Of a DNA stretch of 64,000 nt, positions 32,104 through 43,985 are shown piece after piece. A program made the translations under genes and the position numbers. The notes beneath the pieces were generated by a model that was not told the DNA's origin, ran no database searches, and saw nothing but the letters and a program-made list of their open reading frames with translations. The stretch's first letter is position 1; every line of letters starts with the position of its first letter. The DNA is from Lytechinus variegatus (Eukaryota > Echinodermata > Echinoidea > Temnopleuroida > Toxopneustidae): positions 23,796,758 to 23,860,757 of the forward strand of contig NC_054754.1 of the NCBI RefSeq assembly GCF_018143015.1, in the 5' to 3' direction.

Positions 32104-32326
32104 CACTGTTAAAAATAATTTAAACAACACTGTTTACTATGTGAATCACACAATAGTTTAAACAAGTGTTCAAAATCTTACACAATCAGCATGCTTAGAT
32201 TATTGATGATTAAATATTTAAATTAAAATTTTATTGTTTAAGATTTTAAACACTCGATTGAAATGTTTGAACAACTGCTGTGCAATTCACATAGTAAACA
32301 GCGTTGTTTAAATTGTTTTAACAGTG
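32104..32326. mobile_element. MITE, CACTGTTAAAA ends
   Basis: Inverted ends CACTGTTAAAAATAATTTAA and the complement of TTAAATTGTTTTAACAGTG. Inner inverted words are ACTATGTGAATCACAC and GTGCAATTCACATAGT. Confidence 0.7.
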
Positions 32327-32374
32327 TTGTTGGGGGCTTGTCAGTTATCCTTCCAACAAGCAGGCACTGTAGGC

Positions 32375-32393
32375 ACTGTAAATATATATATAC

Positions 32394-32432
<39 letters not shown>
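32375..32432. repeat. TA-rich microsatellite
   Basis: AT dinucleotide run with occasional C. Confidence 0.9.
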
Positions 32433-32489
32433 CATTTAGTGTGATGATAAGTTTACTTCTACCAAACGCTATTGAGTTGTGAATATGAA

Positions 32490-32587
32490 GCATAATGAGA
32501 TGAGGTGAGGCCAACTCAACAGAAAGCTGAAGCGAATAATGGTGTCCTGCGTCATCTATTGAGTTAGCCTTGCCTCATCTCATTATT
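32490..32587. repeat. Short foldback
   Basis: ATAATGAGATGAGGTGAGGC and CAACTCAACAG are inverted at the right as TATTGAGTTAGCCTTGCC followed by TCATCTCATTAT. Confidence 0.75.
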
Positions 32588-32599
32588 TATATATATATA

Positions 32600-33427
32600 C
32601 AGTGCGTCCCAGAATAAACGAAACCGAGATTTAGCGATCATTTATCATAACTTAATCATAAATAGAATAGACAAATGACCTACCAATTCAAAGCTTAGAA
32701 TCTCCTCTTTCATCTGATATTACTTAGGTTATTGGTTATTTCTTATTCACGCATGAGTGAGCAAAAACCATTTGAACAAAGGATACCAAAAACTTATTTG
32801 GCGGGGGCTATCTTGGTTTCAAAAAGAAAACCACATTTCTAAAAAGTTCAATATCTGCTCTTTAATTTGGTACCAAAATTACAAAAAATGGTCAAGAAAT
32901 AAAAAAGTTCTGTTCATTTGAAATAAGGCTTGTATTTCCATAATTTCATGAGATAAACCTGCATGCTTTCACCGGTTTCCCACAGAAGCTTTCGCATGGT
33001 GAACAAAAGATTTAATGCATGGCTGATCGTCAACAAAACAGAGTGTCGAGAGAGTTTGAAAGCCATCCTGGAGAACCTCTTCATTTTATGAAATTATTGA
33101 AATTCAAGCCTTATTTCAAATGACCAGAACTTTGTTATTTCGTGACCATTTTCTGTAATTTAGGTATCAAATTAAAGAGGAGATATTGAACTTTTCAAAA
33201 ATGTGGTTTTCTTTTTGAAACCCAGATACCCCCCGCCAAATGAGTTTTTGATATCCTTTCTTCAAATTGCATTTGCTCACTCATGCGTGAATAAGAAATA
33301 ATCTAAGTAATATCAGATGAAAGAAGAGGTTCTAAGCTTTAAATTGGTAGGTCATTTGTCTATTTTATTTATGATTAAGTAATGATAAATGATCGCTAAA
33401 TCTCGGTTTCGTTTTTTCTGGGACGCA

Positions 33428-33430
<3 letters not shown>
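32600..33430. mobile_element. 831-bp mariner-type palindromic MITE
   Basis: Ends CAGTGCGTCCCAGAATAAAC and its near complement, flanked by TA inside AT microsatellites. The two halves are inverted copies over more than 300 bp each (for example TTCTTATTCACGCATGAGTG and its complement), leaving a small central loop near 33000. There is no transposase. It represents two head-to-head half-elements. Confidence 0.85.

Positions 33431-33511
<81 letters not shown>
33431..33511. repeat. TA microsatellite
   Basis: Uninterrupted AT dinucleotide run of about 80 bp, directly against the end of the palindromic MITE. Confidence 0.95.
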
Positions 33512-33513
<2 letters not shown>

Positions 33514-34170
33514 TCTCAGGATAACTGATAAGGCTCTGTGAAGGTCACGCATGGGGCATGATGCTCTTATTGTAGACATGATTATCTTTAGAGTACGATG
33601 AGATCCTCTTCTCATACAGCAATATATCAAGACACGCTTCATCTATAATTCTATACCTCAAGAGGTAATCATAATGATTTATTTCTTTCTTAAGAACGCA
33701 AAAATGTAAATTTTGGTGGCTTTTGTTCATGCCTTTATAACAATACATTGCAGTGTCTCTGATATGGTAATTGTAAAGGTAAATGATCTCAGTATTATGA
33801 AGAATCCTGTTCTGCATTTATTATTTGTCCGTCATTTTCGGCCGGCTGAAGAAGGGATTTTTCTTTCTTACTTTCAATCAAGTTTTTCTGACTGATTCAT
33901 AGTATTGGATCAAGACACAAATAAATCAAAGAGCTGGATGATATTAGGCCTATTATAATCACTATTTCTTTCAACGCCTAATCCTTTAAAATGCTAAGTT
34001 TGGTACACACAATTCTACTCTCTGAAATAGGGGCTCTTATAGTTACGAACGACTAATAGTTGTCATATCTAATTTGGTCAAGATTAGGCCTATTCGCCAA
34101 ATGGACATCAGACTTTGATTATCTTGAACATTATTCTAGCAAAACAAATACATATATATATATTAACATT
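33512..34170. other. No gene seen
   Basis: Non-coding AT-rich DNA. Minus-strand open frames here show no recognisable domain. Confidence 0.4.
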
Positions 34171-34175
34171 TATGT

Positions 34176-34374
34176 ACACTCTTAAAACAAATCAGTCAAA
34201 CTCACTAGATCAGTAGTCAGTTTGTTGTAATTGATATGTCTAGTTACACTTACGATGTATATTATAGTCAGAAATAACTCTGTCCCAATCAAGTATGACT
34301 AGAACAGTTGTACCCAGATGACATGAATAGCTAGTCAATTTGACTGATTTGTTTTGAGAGAGCACTTCTTATGT
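34176..34374. mobile_element. MITE related to 2120-2367
   Basis: CACTCTTAAAACAAATCAGT and the inverted right end ACTGATTTGTTTTGAGAG. The interior has TCAGTAGTCAG, TAGTCAGAAATAACTCTG and CCCAGATGAC themes shared with the 2.1-kb element. Confidence 0.65.
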
Positions 34375-34900
34375 AAATATGCTCAAAGCGCTTTATATTA
34401 TAACATACAAATGAATAATTCTACTCTCCAAGTGCTTACAATGAATTTATAAAGTCGGTGTAACAGGGAAAATTACTTGGGTTTCAGTGTAGGTCGTTTT
34501 TGATAATTGTACAGAAGGATATGAACGGATGTTGAATACTTGAATACTTGTCCACTTCAACTTATGCATTCTAGGAAAATTAAATCATCCCCAAATTTGC
34601 CCTTTTTTTTAGGCAGGCAGACACGGGGCATTCAGTTTGGATTTTTAATGGCAGCGTAATCTCTAATTAGGTTGTCAGGTTTGGATCAACTGGATGGACT
34701 TAAGATTTCAATTTCCCAACCACTAAAACCCCCGAATTCATACAAAAATTTTTATTTAAACATAAATCACCAAAAATTACTTTTTTTTCGAAACGGCCAT
34801 CACCAGCAGTCATGTTTGATATTCTAATTGCGGTAACTCTGATGAGGAGGACAAGACTACGTCATCTTGTTAAATAGAGTTTAGACTTAGATTCCTTGAC

Positions 34901-35894
34901 GCATACATTCGTAATTCCGTAGCTTCGTTATTCCGAAGGTTCGGTATTCCGAAGGTTCGTTATTCCGAAAGTTCGTATTTCCGAAGGTTCACAATTCCGA
35001 AGGTTCGTTAGTCCGAAAACGAAGTGAGGTTCGTAATTCCGAAGGTTCGTTAATCCGAAAAAGAAATGAGGTTCGTTAGTCCGAAAAGTAAATGATTAAA
35101 TAACCTTATTTCGTTTTTGGACTAACGAACCCCCCCCCCCCCGGGGCACTCAGTATATAACGCATAGTGGGTATGTGCCGCGGAGGGGACCCCCATATTT
35201 ACACTCAAATTTCCGTTCCAAGGCATTTTTGTCTTATTGACAAAAAGAACAAAGAAAGCCACTCCAAAGCATAGCATTTTCTTCTCATAGAGAAAAAAAG
35301 AAGATATCCGCTCCAAAGCTTCGCATATTTTCCGTTACGCCGTTCCGGTCGCATTGATCTGCTACGATGAGCCGCAATTTGGTGAAAATCGGCCAGAGAA
35401 CGCTGTCCGACCATCGCCTAGAGAACGCTGTCCGACCATCGCCTCTGCGCTAGCGCATCAGCCGGCGCCCGTGCGCCGTGCTAGCTGCATGCACGTGTGC
35501 CCTTTCCATTTGGATGCACACGCCCGCGACCCGTTCGAAGGACCCCCGTTTTCACAAACATTTGTAGTTCCGAAGCCCGTTCGGAGGACCCTCCTTTATA
35601 CAATAAGCCCGTTCCAAGGCCCCCGTTTTTTTTTGTCTCGCCCGCGACACACCCCTACCACTTTTTTTGTCGAGTGCCCCCCCCCGGAACGAACCTTCGG
35701 AACAACGAACCTTATTTCGTTTTCGGATTATCGAACCTTCGGAATAACGCCACAAATGTTCGGATTAACGAACCCTTTTAGGTTTTCGGATTAACGAACA
35801 TCGAGATATAGGCAATTGATGTGTTTCGGAATTACGAACCTTCGGAATTAAGAACCTTTGGAATTACGAACCTTCAGAATTACGAAGTGTAACC
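34901..35894. mobile_element. TU-like foldback element, small copy
   Basis: Left arm (34901-35095) of tandem TTCGTAATTCCGAAGG / TTCGTTAATCCGAAAA words; right arm of the complementary words ending GTGTAACC (35887-35894). The original loop is very short; the interior is now occupied by the reverse copy of the G/C-run element (35133-35687). Ends are the same as in the two 3-kb copies. The flanks ATTCCTTGA and ATTTATTGA are only similar, so the target duplication is unclear. Confidence 0.75.
35133..35687 (-). mobile_element. G/C-run-ended element, second copy
   Basis: Reverse orientation of the 19158-19612 element: CCCGGGGCACTCAGTATATA at its left matches the inverse of the other copy's right end, and GTCGAGTGCCCC at its right matches the other's left. 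It is about 100 bp longer. AACGAACC lies on both sides, but that word is also part of the host array, so the duplication is supportive and not decisive. Confidence 0.75.
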
Positions 35895-36037
35895 ATTTAT
35901 TGACCCCTATAAGCCCCTTCTTTATAAATACTACTTTATAAACAGCTTTGTAGTACAAGCCACTGAAAAATATTTTCCAAAATGGTCGCCGATGGCCATT
36001 TTAGAGTGTTAATACAGAATACCAAGGTCAATACGTA

Positions 36038-36262
36038 CACTCTAAATGCTCCAAGAGGGTAATTATGTGTCCAACCAATATTGGACATTTTTATTTATCC
36101 AGTGTGATGAAAGTTTTGCCCATTCTAAAGTAATTGCTGCTTATTTTTTAACCTTGCTGGACAATATGCTTCCCGCATTGGGTAAAATACTGCCCCAAAT
36201 TGGTTGGACATATAATTACCCTCGTGCTGGTTAAAAAATTACCCAATATTTTTTTTACAGTG
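36038..36262. mobile_element. MITE, CACTCTAAA / TTTACAGTG ends
   Basis: Ends are roughly inverted and flanked by TA. The inner inverted words are GGGTAATTATGTGTCCAACC and GGTTGGACATATAATTACCC, a 19-20 bp near-perfect stem. Confidence 0.75.
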
Positions 36263-36689
36263 TATAAATTTTCTTCATACAATTGACGAGCAATGAAATA
36301 AATGTGATTATAGAATTTATTTTCCCCCATTAATACTTGTCTTTATCATTAAGTTAAATTGACATCTGTGATTCCTAAATTGATTTGTAGGTTAGGGTAA
36401 GTCAACTTACCAAATGGATGTCACATTTCAATTTCTTGACACCTTCTTTGACAGCTTTCTAGGCCAAATAATTAAATAAATCATATTTTCAAAATGGCTC
36501 CTGAATTCTCCCGAATTCCGCACACCCTAAGAAAGTTTACATACCGGCTAACTCATTTTTAATTTAAACAACTTAAAAGACGAACGGTCGAGAAAGGGAT
36601 TTCCGCACTCCAGATGTCCCAACTAAAGTTTCATGTGTGGCATATTAATTCTTGACCTGAAATATACTCAGACATTCCTATATTGCTTA

Positions 36690-36900
36690 TACAACTTTTT
36701 ACTGAAGAGGCAGTCCAACCCAGAAAGATTGATTTCAATTTTCGGAGAAAAATCTAACAAGCTGACAAATTTACTTAAAATCGGATGTAAAGTAAGAAAG
36801 TTATGGCATTTCAAAGATTCACCCAATGTCTCAAAACAAATGCAAATAAGGTCAGCATGCAAATGAGAGAGCTGATGACGTCATCCACTCACATTTTTTC
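36690..36900. repeat. Half copy of the TTAA-flanked foldback MITE
   Basis: GGCAGTCCAACCCAGAAAGA, TCGGATGTAAAGTAAGAAA, GTTATGGCATTTCAAAG and GCAAATGAGAGAGCTGATGA match the left half of 29280-29876. Confidence 0.6.
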
Positions 36901-37059
36901 TATTATTTGATTTGAAATTTTCACATATGTATCGTTAAAATTCAAGCATCACTATGACAACATAAATTCTTACCATTATAATGATAATAAACTCATGCAA
37001 AAAACTTATGTGTTCTAATAAGAGGAAAAGAAAGAAAATCAGATCCAATATGCTTTTAT

Positions 37060-37765
37060 AGAAATGTTTACTTTTTGAGGAAAAAAATATTCGTTACCAT
37101 GGCAATTGGCCATTTATAGCATTGATATTAATCATTTAATTCAAATATAACCAAAGCAACATCGTTCTAATGAACTCGTACAGAACACATACTGCAATTT
37201 TTGTCAATGTTTGTATTTCATGCCATTGATTTTTTTACCTTCTTATTTATGTATGTTTTTTTTTACCAAATGAGGTGTTATTTTGGTTGCCATGGCAATG
37301 GCCTAAGATGGTAATTTTGCATTTAGCTACAAGCGCATTCATATTCAGCACCCTCATATACCATGTCTACCTGTATACGGGCAAATGGAAGAAAAATCAG
37401 ATTCTACATGTCTTATTAAAATTTGTACTTTTATGAGGGAAAATGATCTGTTACCATGGCAACAGCACATTGGCAACCTTGATATTTATCATTAAATTAA
37501 ATTGTTCCCAAGGCAACAACAATTATCGTTCCAATAAACTCCTGCAGTAAACTTCACTGCAATGTTTGTTGAAAACTACATGAATGGTTCAAACCTGATA
37601 TGTAGGTGAGGTTATTTTTTATCGTACATGTATTTCCCACTATTATCTTATTCACCATGTTATTTTTCTAACAAATCAGATGTTATTTGGTTACCATGGC
37701 GATGGCCTATGATGGTATTTATACATTTAGCTACAAGCGCAATTGGCCATGCGTTTTGAGCTATG
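37060..37765 (+). repeat. Tandem repeat of about 350 bp with X-box-like GTTACCATGGCAAC motif
   Basis: Two diverged units, beginning near 37070 and 37430. Each has TTTTATGAGGGAAAA-type text, GTTACCATGGCAAC, AAGGCAACAACA, GAACTC, AATTTTTGTCAATG, CACCATGTTATTTTT, a second CCATGG-centred motif and TTTAGCTACAAGCGCA. The motif is at 37093, 37286, 37450 and 37690. Related units are at 43250-43960. Confidence 0.7.
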
Positions 37766-38750
37766 CCCATTTCCGTTACATCTCAAAATTTTCCCCCAAT
37801 CGCATCGTTATATTCAATTGAATATATTTCTTATGTTTGACGATATCATATCCATAAAAGTATATATATTTTGAAAGGGATTGTCTGACGAATTCAAGAA
37901 ATCCATCAGAAAGTGCAAAGGGTTATTTCATAACAAGCTAAAGGTAGAAATATGTAGAAAATTTTGAAATAAGTTTACGTCCCCCCAAAATCTGAGAATC
38001 AGAAAAACTTAACATTCTTAAGGAAAATTACATGCATACTTCAACTCTTTCGAGTCAGACTTTTCAAATCATGTATAACTTCTTTTGGGATAACTCTTAC
38101 TGAAATAATTTTGTGCAATCATAAATAACAACAACCACTTTTCAGGAAAAAAATGTAATAATGCATGATCCCCCCATATTATGTTCTCTTGCCTTTAATT
38201 GCATGAACTGCAAACACTTTCAAATACATTAAAATTACAGTGGTTATTATGAATAAAAATGATTTCATCTGATTCAGTCATATCGTGTGGTTTCTTTTCT
38301 CTTGGCTTGAATACTGGCGGACCATAGGATGACATATGAGAGTCAAAAGGTTTCATAGGATAAATATGAATGCACAATGAAAACTTTTCACAGCTGTATT
38401 TTAAGTTAGTAGGTACATAAACAACTTACGTGTACTAAATAAATCTATTCATCTTACACACAGCAATAATACTCCAATGAGGTTATTTTGTAGTGCTATG
38501 ATACAGTGATATCCTCTTGTTCAACATTCTGCAGGACCGTGCTACATGTCGTCAGATCTCTTGGTACTAGGTTGATTATCAATGCCATAATACCAAACAC
38601 ATTCTTTGGGCACAATTGCCTGTTTTTCGGGCCTGTTTTATTAGTATAATCTTTGTATCAGTGTCCTCTATATGTTTTTTTTTTGATAATTGTTCTCTGA
38701 ACACCTTTGTGCTAGCCAAAAGGTGTTGCCATATTGTGATGTTGTGTCAC
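37766..38750. other. No gene seen
   Basis: Non-coding, with a C-run near 37981. No element boundaries were recognised. Confidence 0.4.
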
Positions 38751-38753
38751 CTA

Positions 38754-38942
38754 CCCGCCCTTTCACACGGTAAAAAAGAATAAAAAATCGTACTGTGAAT
38801 GACGATTCCAGTGAAAAATACGGCCAATGACGAATAGTTAGCACGTGTGAAACCAAACTAGAACATGATTAGAATCACGAACGCTAATCACAGTCACGAT
38901 AACGATAGCAATCACCATTAAAGATTCACGTGTGAAAGGGCC
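38754..38942. mobile_element. MITE, GCCCTTTCACACG ends, copy 1
   Basis: The left end GCCCTTTCACACGG and right end CACGTGTGAAAGGGC are inverted, with CTA on both sides. The interior has ACGTGTGAAACCAAACTAG and AATCACGAACGCTAATCACA. Copies are at 52729-52925 and 53087-53225. Confidence 0.75.
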
Positions 38943-38945
38943 CTA

Positions 38946-39703
38946 CACGTACTAGTTTATAGACGCATCGCGATAACATCAAGAAGAAAAAGGAAGAAAA
39001 AAAGAGAGTAAATAGCATAAGATGAAGGCTTTATTGATACAAACAAGTCTTCAGCAATGAAATTTGTGTATCCAGAGGTGTACTGGCTATCTGTTATTTA
39101 CCAGAATCATCTGACAATTCGGACTCGTCAAAGTCATTACTGTCAGAGTCGACACTGGCAAACTTGCAACCATGATGTCATACTTCACAACACACTGGTT
39201 TATTTCTGAAGTCTTTAATTAGTTTGTGCTTTTCTTAAAATTGTTTAAGTACCTTCTGAACTTTATTGAATTTGTAAGTTAACCTACAACTATCAGATCA
39301 TTTTCCTCTATTATTTTTTTTCAAACCTGACAGCCAAAACACAACTTAAATCAAGTTTACTCCATGATTTACCTAATCTGATTACATTAATAAGCTTAAT
39401 TAGGTATCCTTCGAACTATAAACTTCAAATTTGACTCACTATTGATTAAAGAATAAGCCAATAATACCAAAAACTATTACATACTAGGTACGGTGATGAT
39501 AAATATTTATTTTCTTAATAAAATAAAAATGTATGCTTCCCCTCGTCTACCACAAAGCAAAAATGGACAATTGGTGTTACTTAATTGTTAATTACTGGTA
39601 AACGAAGTAATCCCAGGTATTTTTCCTTTAAAATAATTGGTATAAAAATTCCCTTCAACATACCGAATATGCCTATGTAGCAGATATACATGTATTTAAA
39701 ATC
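38946..39703. other. No gene seen
   Basis: AT-rich sequence without recognised coding or repeat ends. Confidence 0.4.
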
Positions 39704-39711
39704 AAACTTTC

Positions 39712-42700
39712 CGCATACATTCGTAATTCCGAAGCTTCGTAATTCCGAAGGTTCGGTTATTCCGAAGGTTCGTATTTCCGAAGGTTCGTAATTCCGAAGG
39801 TTCGTAATTCCGAAGGTTCGTCAATCCGAAAACGAAATAAGGTTCGTAATTCCGAAGGTTCGTTAATCCGAAAACAAAATAAGGTTCGTAATTCCGAAGG
39901 TTCGTTAATCCGAAAACCGAATAAGGTTCGTAATTCCGAAGGTTCGTTAATCCGAAAACCGAATAAGGTTCGTAATTCCGAAGGTTCGTTAATCCGAAAA
40001 CGAAATAAGGTTCGTTAATCCGAAAATTAAATAAGGTTAATTAAATGAAAATAATTCATTTTGGTAACAAAAACGATGTTGTCATTACAAGATTACACGA
40101 TATTATGCAATGATAGTAATAACGATCGATGATGTGTGTTGGGGCCAAAGCATGTATTTCATTAAGAATGGCGCCCTGATCAAGCATAGGCTAATTTCGA
40201 TTTTATCTGAGCAATTGCTGCCTATAAGCAAACGGTTTAATTAAAGATGCAGGGGATCAAGTGTGTTGGAAGCGTGCGAGCAACCTCTAGATAATAGGAT
40301 TTGTATTGGAGGGGATGTCATTTTTAATAACAGCTTCTGCTGGTAATAAAAATAAAAATAATACTAATAATGATCCTTGTGAGATGTTGAAAGCGCGAAT
40401 CGCAAGCTGAAACTAGTAGACATTTCATGTAACAAGACGTGAAGTGAGCATTCGGAGCATTTTTTGTAATCGTGAGAAAGATGTGTATCTTTCTAAAGAA
40501 TTAAAGCGAGGGCGAGTTGTAATTTGTTTATATACTGACCTGGGGCCCGTTGCATGAAACTTTTTACCTGAGAAAACTCAGGTTGTTTTTACAGGAGTTT
40601 TTGCCCTGTGCTAAAGTAATTGGCGGAAATCAGACTAACCTTAGTTTTCAGTTTTTACCAGAGTTTTCTCAGGTAAAAAGTTTTATGCAACAGGCTTCAG
40701 AAAGTAATCTTTTAAGGACTGCATTTAGTGACTCATGAATAGAATATATATCTCACGAACTAAATGAGAGCGCGAACCGCAAGCTTAAAATTTGTGATAT
40801 TCCAACCTGAAAACTGGACATTTCATACTTCTTTTTTGTAACCAGGAATAGAATGAGTTCCTCAATAAACAATACTTGATGCGAGCGAGAAACGTGAGCC
40901 AAATTTTTCCGATTTTCCAACCTGAAAACTGGACATTCTATAGCATTCTTGTAAAAAAAAATAATAATAGCTGGGAGAATAGTTTTCAGAACTGAAGTGG
41001 CTTCCCTGGGTAAATGATATCTATATCAATATTATCATTCTAGGCCCACATGAAATTTCCAAAAGTTTGAGCACGTGATTCGCTCGCAACATCTCGCAAG
41101 GATGCCCTTCACAGTATTGACCAAAAAGGTGAATTTTACATCTTCAGATTTGACTTTTTCCCCCAAACCGCTTGCTCTCTACGCTCGCAGAAATGAAACG
41201 TAAATATATAACTTTAGCATGTTTAGTGATCACTTAAAAAATTGTGCTCAATTTAGTTACTACAAAAACACACAACCTCTTTACACAGATGATAATCTAA
41301 TGGTGAAAATATCCGTTTGCACCAAATTGCCCCTATTGGCCCCCTTTTTTTTTACTTTGCCCCCCCAAAAAAAAAAAAAATACGTTCCGCCGCCATTGGC
41401 TAAAACACGCATCGTCTTCATGGCTAACTGCAAAAAGTTCTTAAAATGTCCCCTTTAGATCAGATCAGAGCTTATATATTTAAAAATTCTGTTCGCGCTT
41501 CTTGCTAGCAGTTATTATCTAAATTTAGTTACATAGGCATCTCGCTTTGAAGATCACAAACATATTGCCAATCATATTAACAAAAATATAGCTCGCGCTC
41601 GCATTATTTAAAAAGGGTTTATCATGTTATTACATATTTACTTTATTTTATAAGGATAAAGCTAATTATTGACTGTTAGGACTACCCTTTCAAAGAAACA
41701 AACAAAAATCAACTTTAAACTGCCGATCAAGGAAAATATGGCAAAAAAAAAATCCCCCCCTCTATTTGACGAAAGTTGGATCCGCCGGGAGGGAGGCAGG
41801 GGGCATCAAAAATGGAATAAAAAACAAGGGAATTAATATTTTCCAAAATGGGAAAGTTCCTTTTTCAAAAATAAATATGCCGTTTTTCATGTTTTTTCGA
41901 AATAAAATACTCTTTTTAAAGTATACAAGTTAAGTTAAGTTTTCAGGCTGGAATATTGAAAAATTTCAGCTTGCGCTTCGCACTCTCATTCGATTGGTGA
42001 AATATGCATCCTAAAGAGGTCACTAAATGCTTTCTTTAACAGGTTCCTTTTCTGGTCAGTATGTTTAAGCTCGCGTTTTGCGCTCGTGTTAATTCTTTAG
42101 TTAGATGCACATCTTTTTAATGACAGCAGAAATCTGCTCGGATTTTTAAAAACTAATTTTCATTTTTTATTGAAATAACCTAAAGTTTAGCTTGTGATTC
42201 ACGCTCGCAACACCTCGCAATAATGCCATTTTAAGAATAACTGACCACAAAAAACGTTATACAACTTCACCTTTGAATTTGTTTTACCAAGCCGCTCGCT
42301 CATTATACTCTCTCCCGAAAAATAAAGCCTAAATATACATTTTGCCATAATAAGAAGTCACTTCAAAAAAGTTATTCTCTACTTAATCACTATCAAACAG
42401 ACAATGACTTCAAGCAGATGATAATCTTAAGGTGAAAATATCACCACAGTCCCAATTTTGACGTATGAGTTTCATTTTTTGGCTTTACCCCAACGAAAAT
42501 TCGTTCGGCCGCCCTTGCCTTCCCATCCTCATATGATAATTGAACGGCAACAGTGTCCCCCGCCCCCCTCCCCTTGCCTCTGCCTCTGCTTTCCCGGTTT
42601 TCATTTTTCGGATTAACGAACCTTATTTTGTTTTCGGATTAACGAACCTTATTTCGTTTTCGGATTAACGAACCTTCGGAAAAACGAACCTTATTTTGTT

Positions 42701-43167
42701 TTCGGATTAACGAACCTTATTTCGTTTTCGGATTAACGAACCTTCGGAAAAACGAACCTTAATTCGTTTTCGGATCAACGAACCTTCGGAATAACGAACC
42801 TTATTTCGTTTTCGGATTAACGAACCTTCGGAAAAACGAACCTTAATTCGTTTTCGGATCAACGAACCTTCGGAATAACGAACCTTTTTTCGTTTTCGGA
42901 TTAACGAACCTTCGGAACAACGAACCTTATTTCGTTTTCGGATTAACGAACCTTCGGAACAACGAACCTTATTTCGTTTTCGGATTATCGAACCTTCGGA
43001 ATAACGAATCGTCGGAATTACGCCACAAATGTTCGGATTAACGAACCCTTTTTCGTTTTCGGATTAACGAACATCGAGGTATAGGCAATTTACGTGTTTC
43101 GGAATTACGAACCTTCGGAATAAAGAACCTTCGGAATTACGAAGCTTCGGAAATACGAAGTGTAACC
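39712..43167. mobile_element. TU-like foldback element, 3.46 kb
   Basis: The left arm (39712-40035) and right arm (about 42600-43167) are inverted arrays of short tandem words such as TTCGGATTAACGAACC and TTCGGAATAACGAACC. The extreme ends are CGCATACATTCG and GAAGTGTAACC. AAACTTTC is repeated exactly at 39704-39711 and 43168-43175, an 8-bp target duplication. The 2.6-kb interior contains GCGAGC-motif units in opposing orientations, the nested MITE at 40542-40697 and G-run blocks. No transposase was seen. The architecture matches the foldback/TU class described in sea urchins. Confidence 0.85.
40542..40697. mobile_element. MITE, GGGCCCGYTGCATRAAACTT ends, copy 2
   Basis: Near-identical to 26278-26425, with the same inner palindrome. 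It is absent from the corresponding part of the sister foldback at 53.4-56.5 kb. Confidence 0.8.
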
Positions 43168-43179
43168 AAACTTTCTGCG

Positions 43180-43985
43180 CTTGTCGCACAACATACATGT
43201 CGTTACAACTTGAAAATCATGACCCATTCATATCAACTCCCTCAAATTAGGGCCAATGAAAGAAAAATAAGATTCTACATGTTTTCATTAAAATTTCTTT
43301 TTTTACTGGGGAAATAGCCGTTACCATAGCAACGGCCTATCTACAACATTGATATGTATAATTAAATTCAATTGTTACCAAGGCAACAACAGTTATTTTC
43401 ATTCTAATGAACTCATGCTGAACACTTATTGTATAATTGGTTAACAATAAAAAAAAATGGGTCAGACCTAATGCATGTAGATTAGGTCATTTTTTGTACA
43501 GTATATCCCACCAATATCTTTTCACCATGTTATTTTTTATCTGACCAATTCTGATGTTACTTCGTTGCCTTTGAAATGGCAAAAATGGCATTTTTACATT
43601 AAGCTGCAAGCACACTCACATCCAGCACCTTCAAATAAAGTGAAATAAAAGAAAAAACAGATTCTACATTTTTAAGACAAAATTGTACTTTTCTGGGGGA
43701 AAATAACCCATTACCATAGCAACGGGCCAATTTGAACTATTTTGATGATCTGAAATATTTTAAAATTCTATTTGTATTTAATTGAAACCTTGACTTTGAT
43801 CGATCGGGTCATTTATGCTATGTGTATCCACCATTTACAGGGTAATTTTTTTAGTCCGTTGCCATGGTAGCGGTCAAAGGCGGCAATTATAAATTTGGCA
43901 ACAAGCAGATTCGTGTTCAGCACGCTGAAAATAGTGGTAATAGCACAAAAAATCAGATTCTACAAAAAATGTTTTCGTAATTTTT
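43180..43985 (+). repeat. X-box-bearing repeat, second locus
   Basis: Related to 37060-37765: ATTCTACATG, GTTACCATAGCAAC (43320), AAGGCAACAACAG, TGAACTCATGC, CACCATGTTATTTTT, CTGCAAGC, ATTACCATAGCAAC (43710) and GTTGCCATGGTAGC (43858). The 39.7-43.2 kb foldback separates the two loci and may have inserted into one array. Confidence 0.65.

Noticed and set aside
39712..40035. CRISPR-like array of TTCG-rich direct repeats
   Set aside because: Units are contiguous without unique spacers, form the arm of an inverted-repeat transposon, and the genome is clearly eukaryotic with introns.
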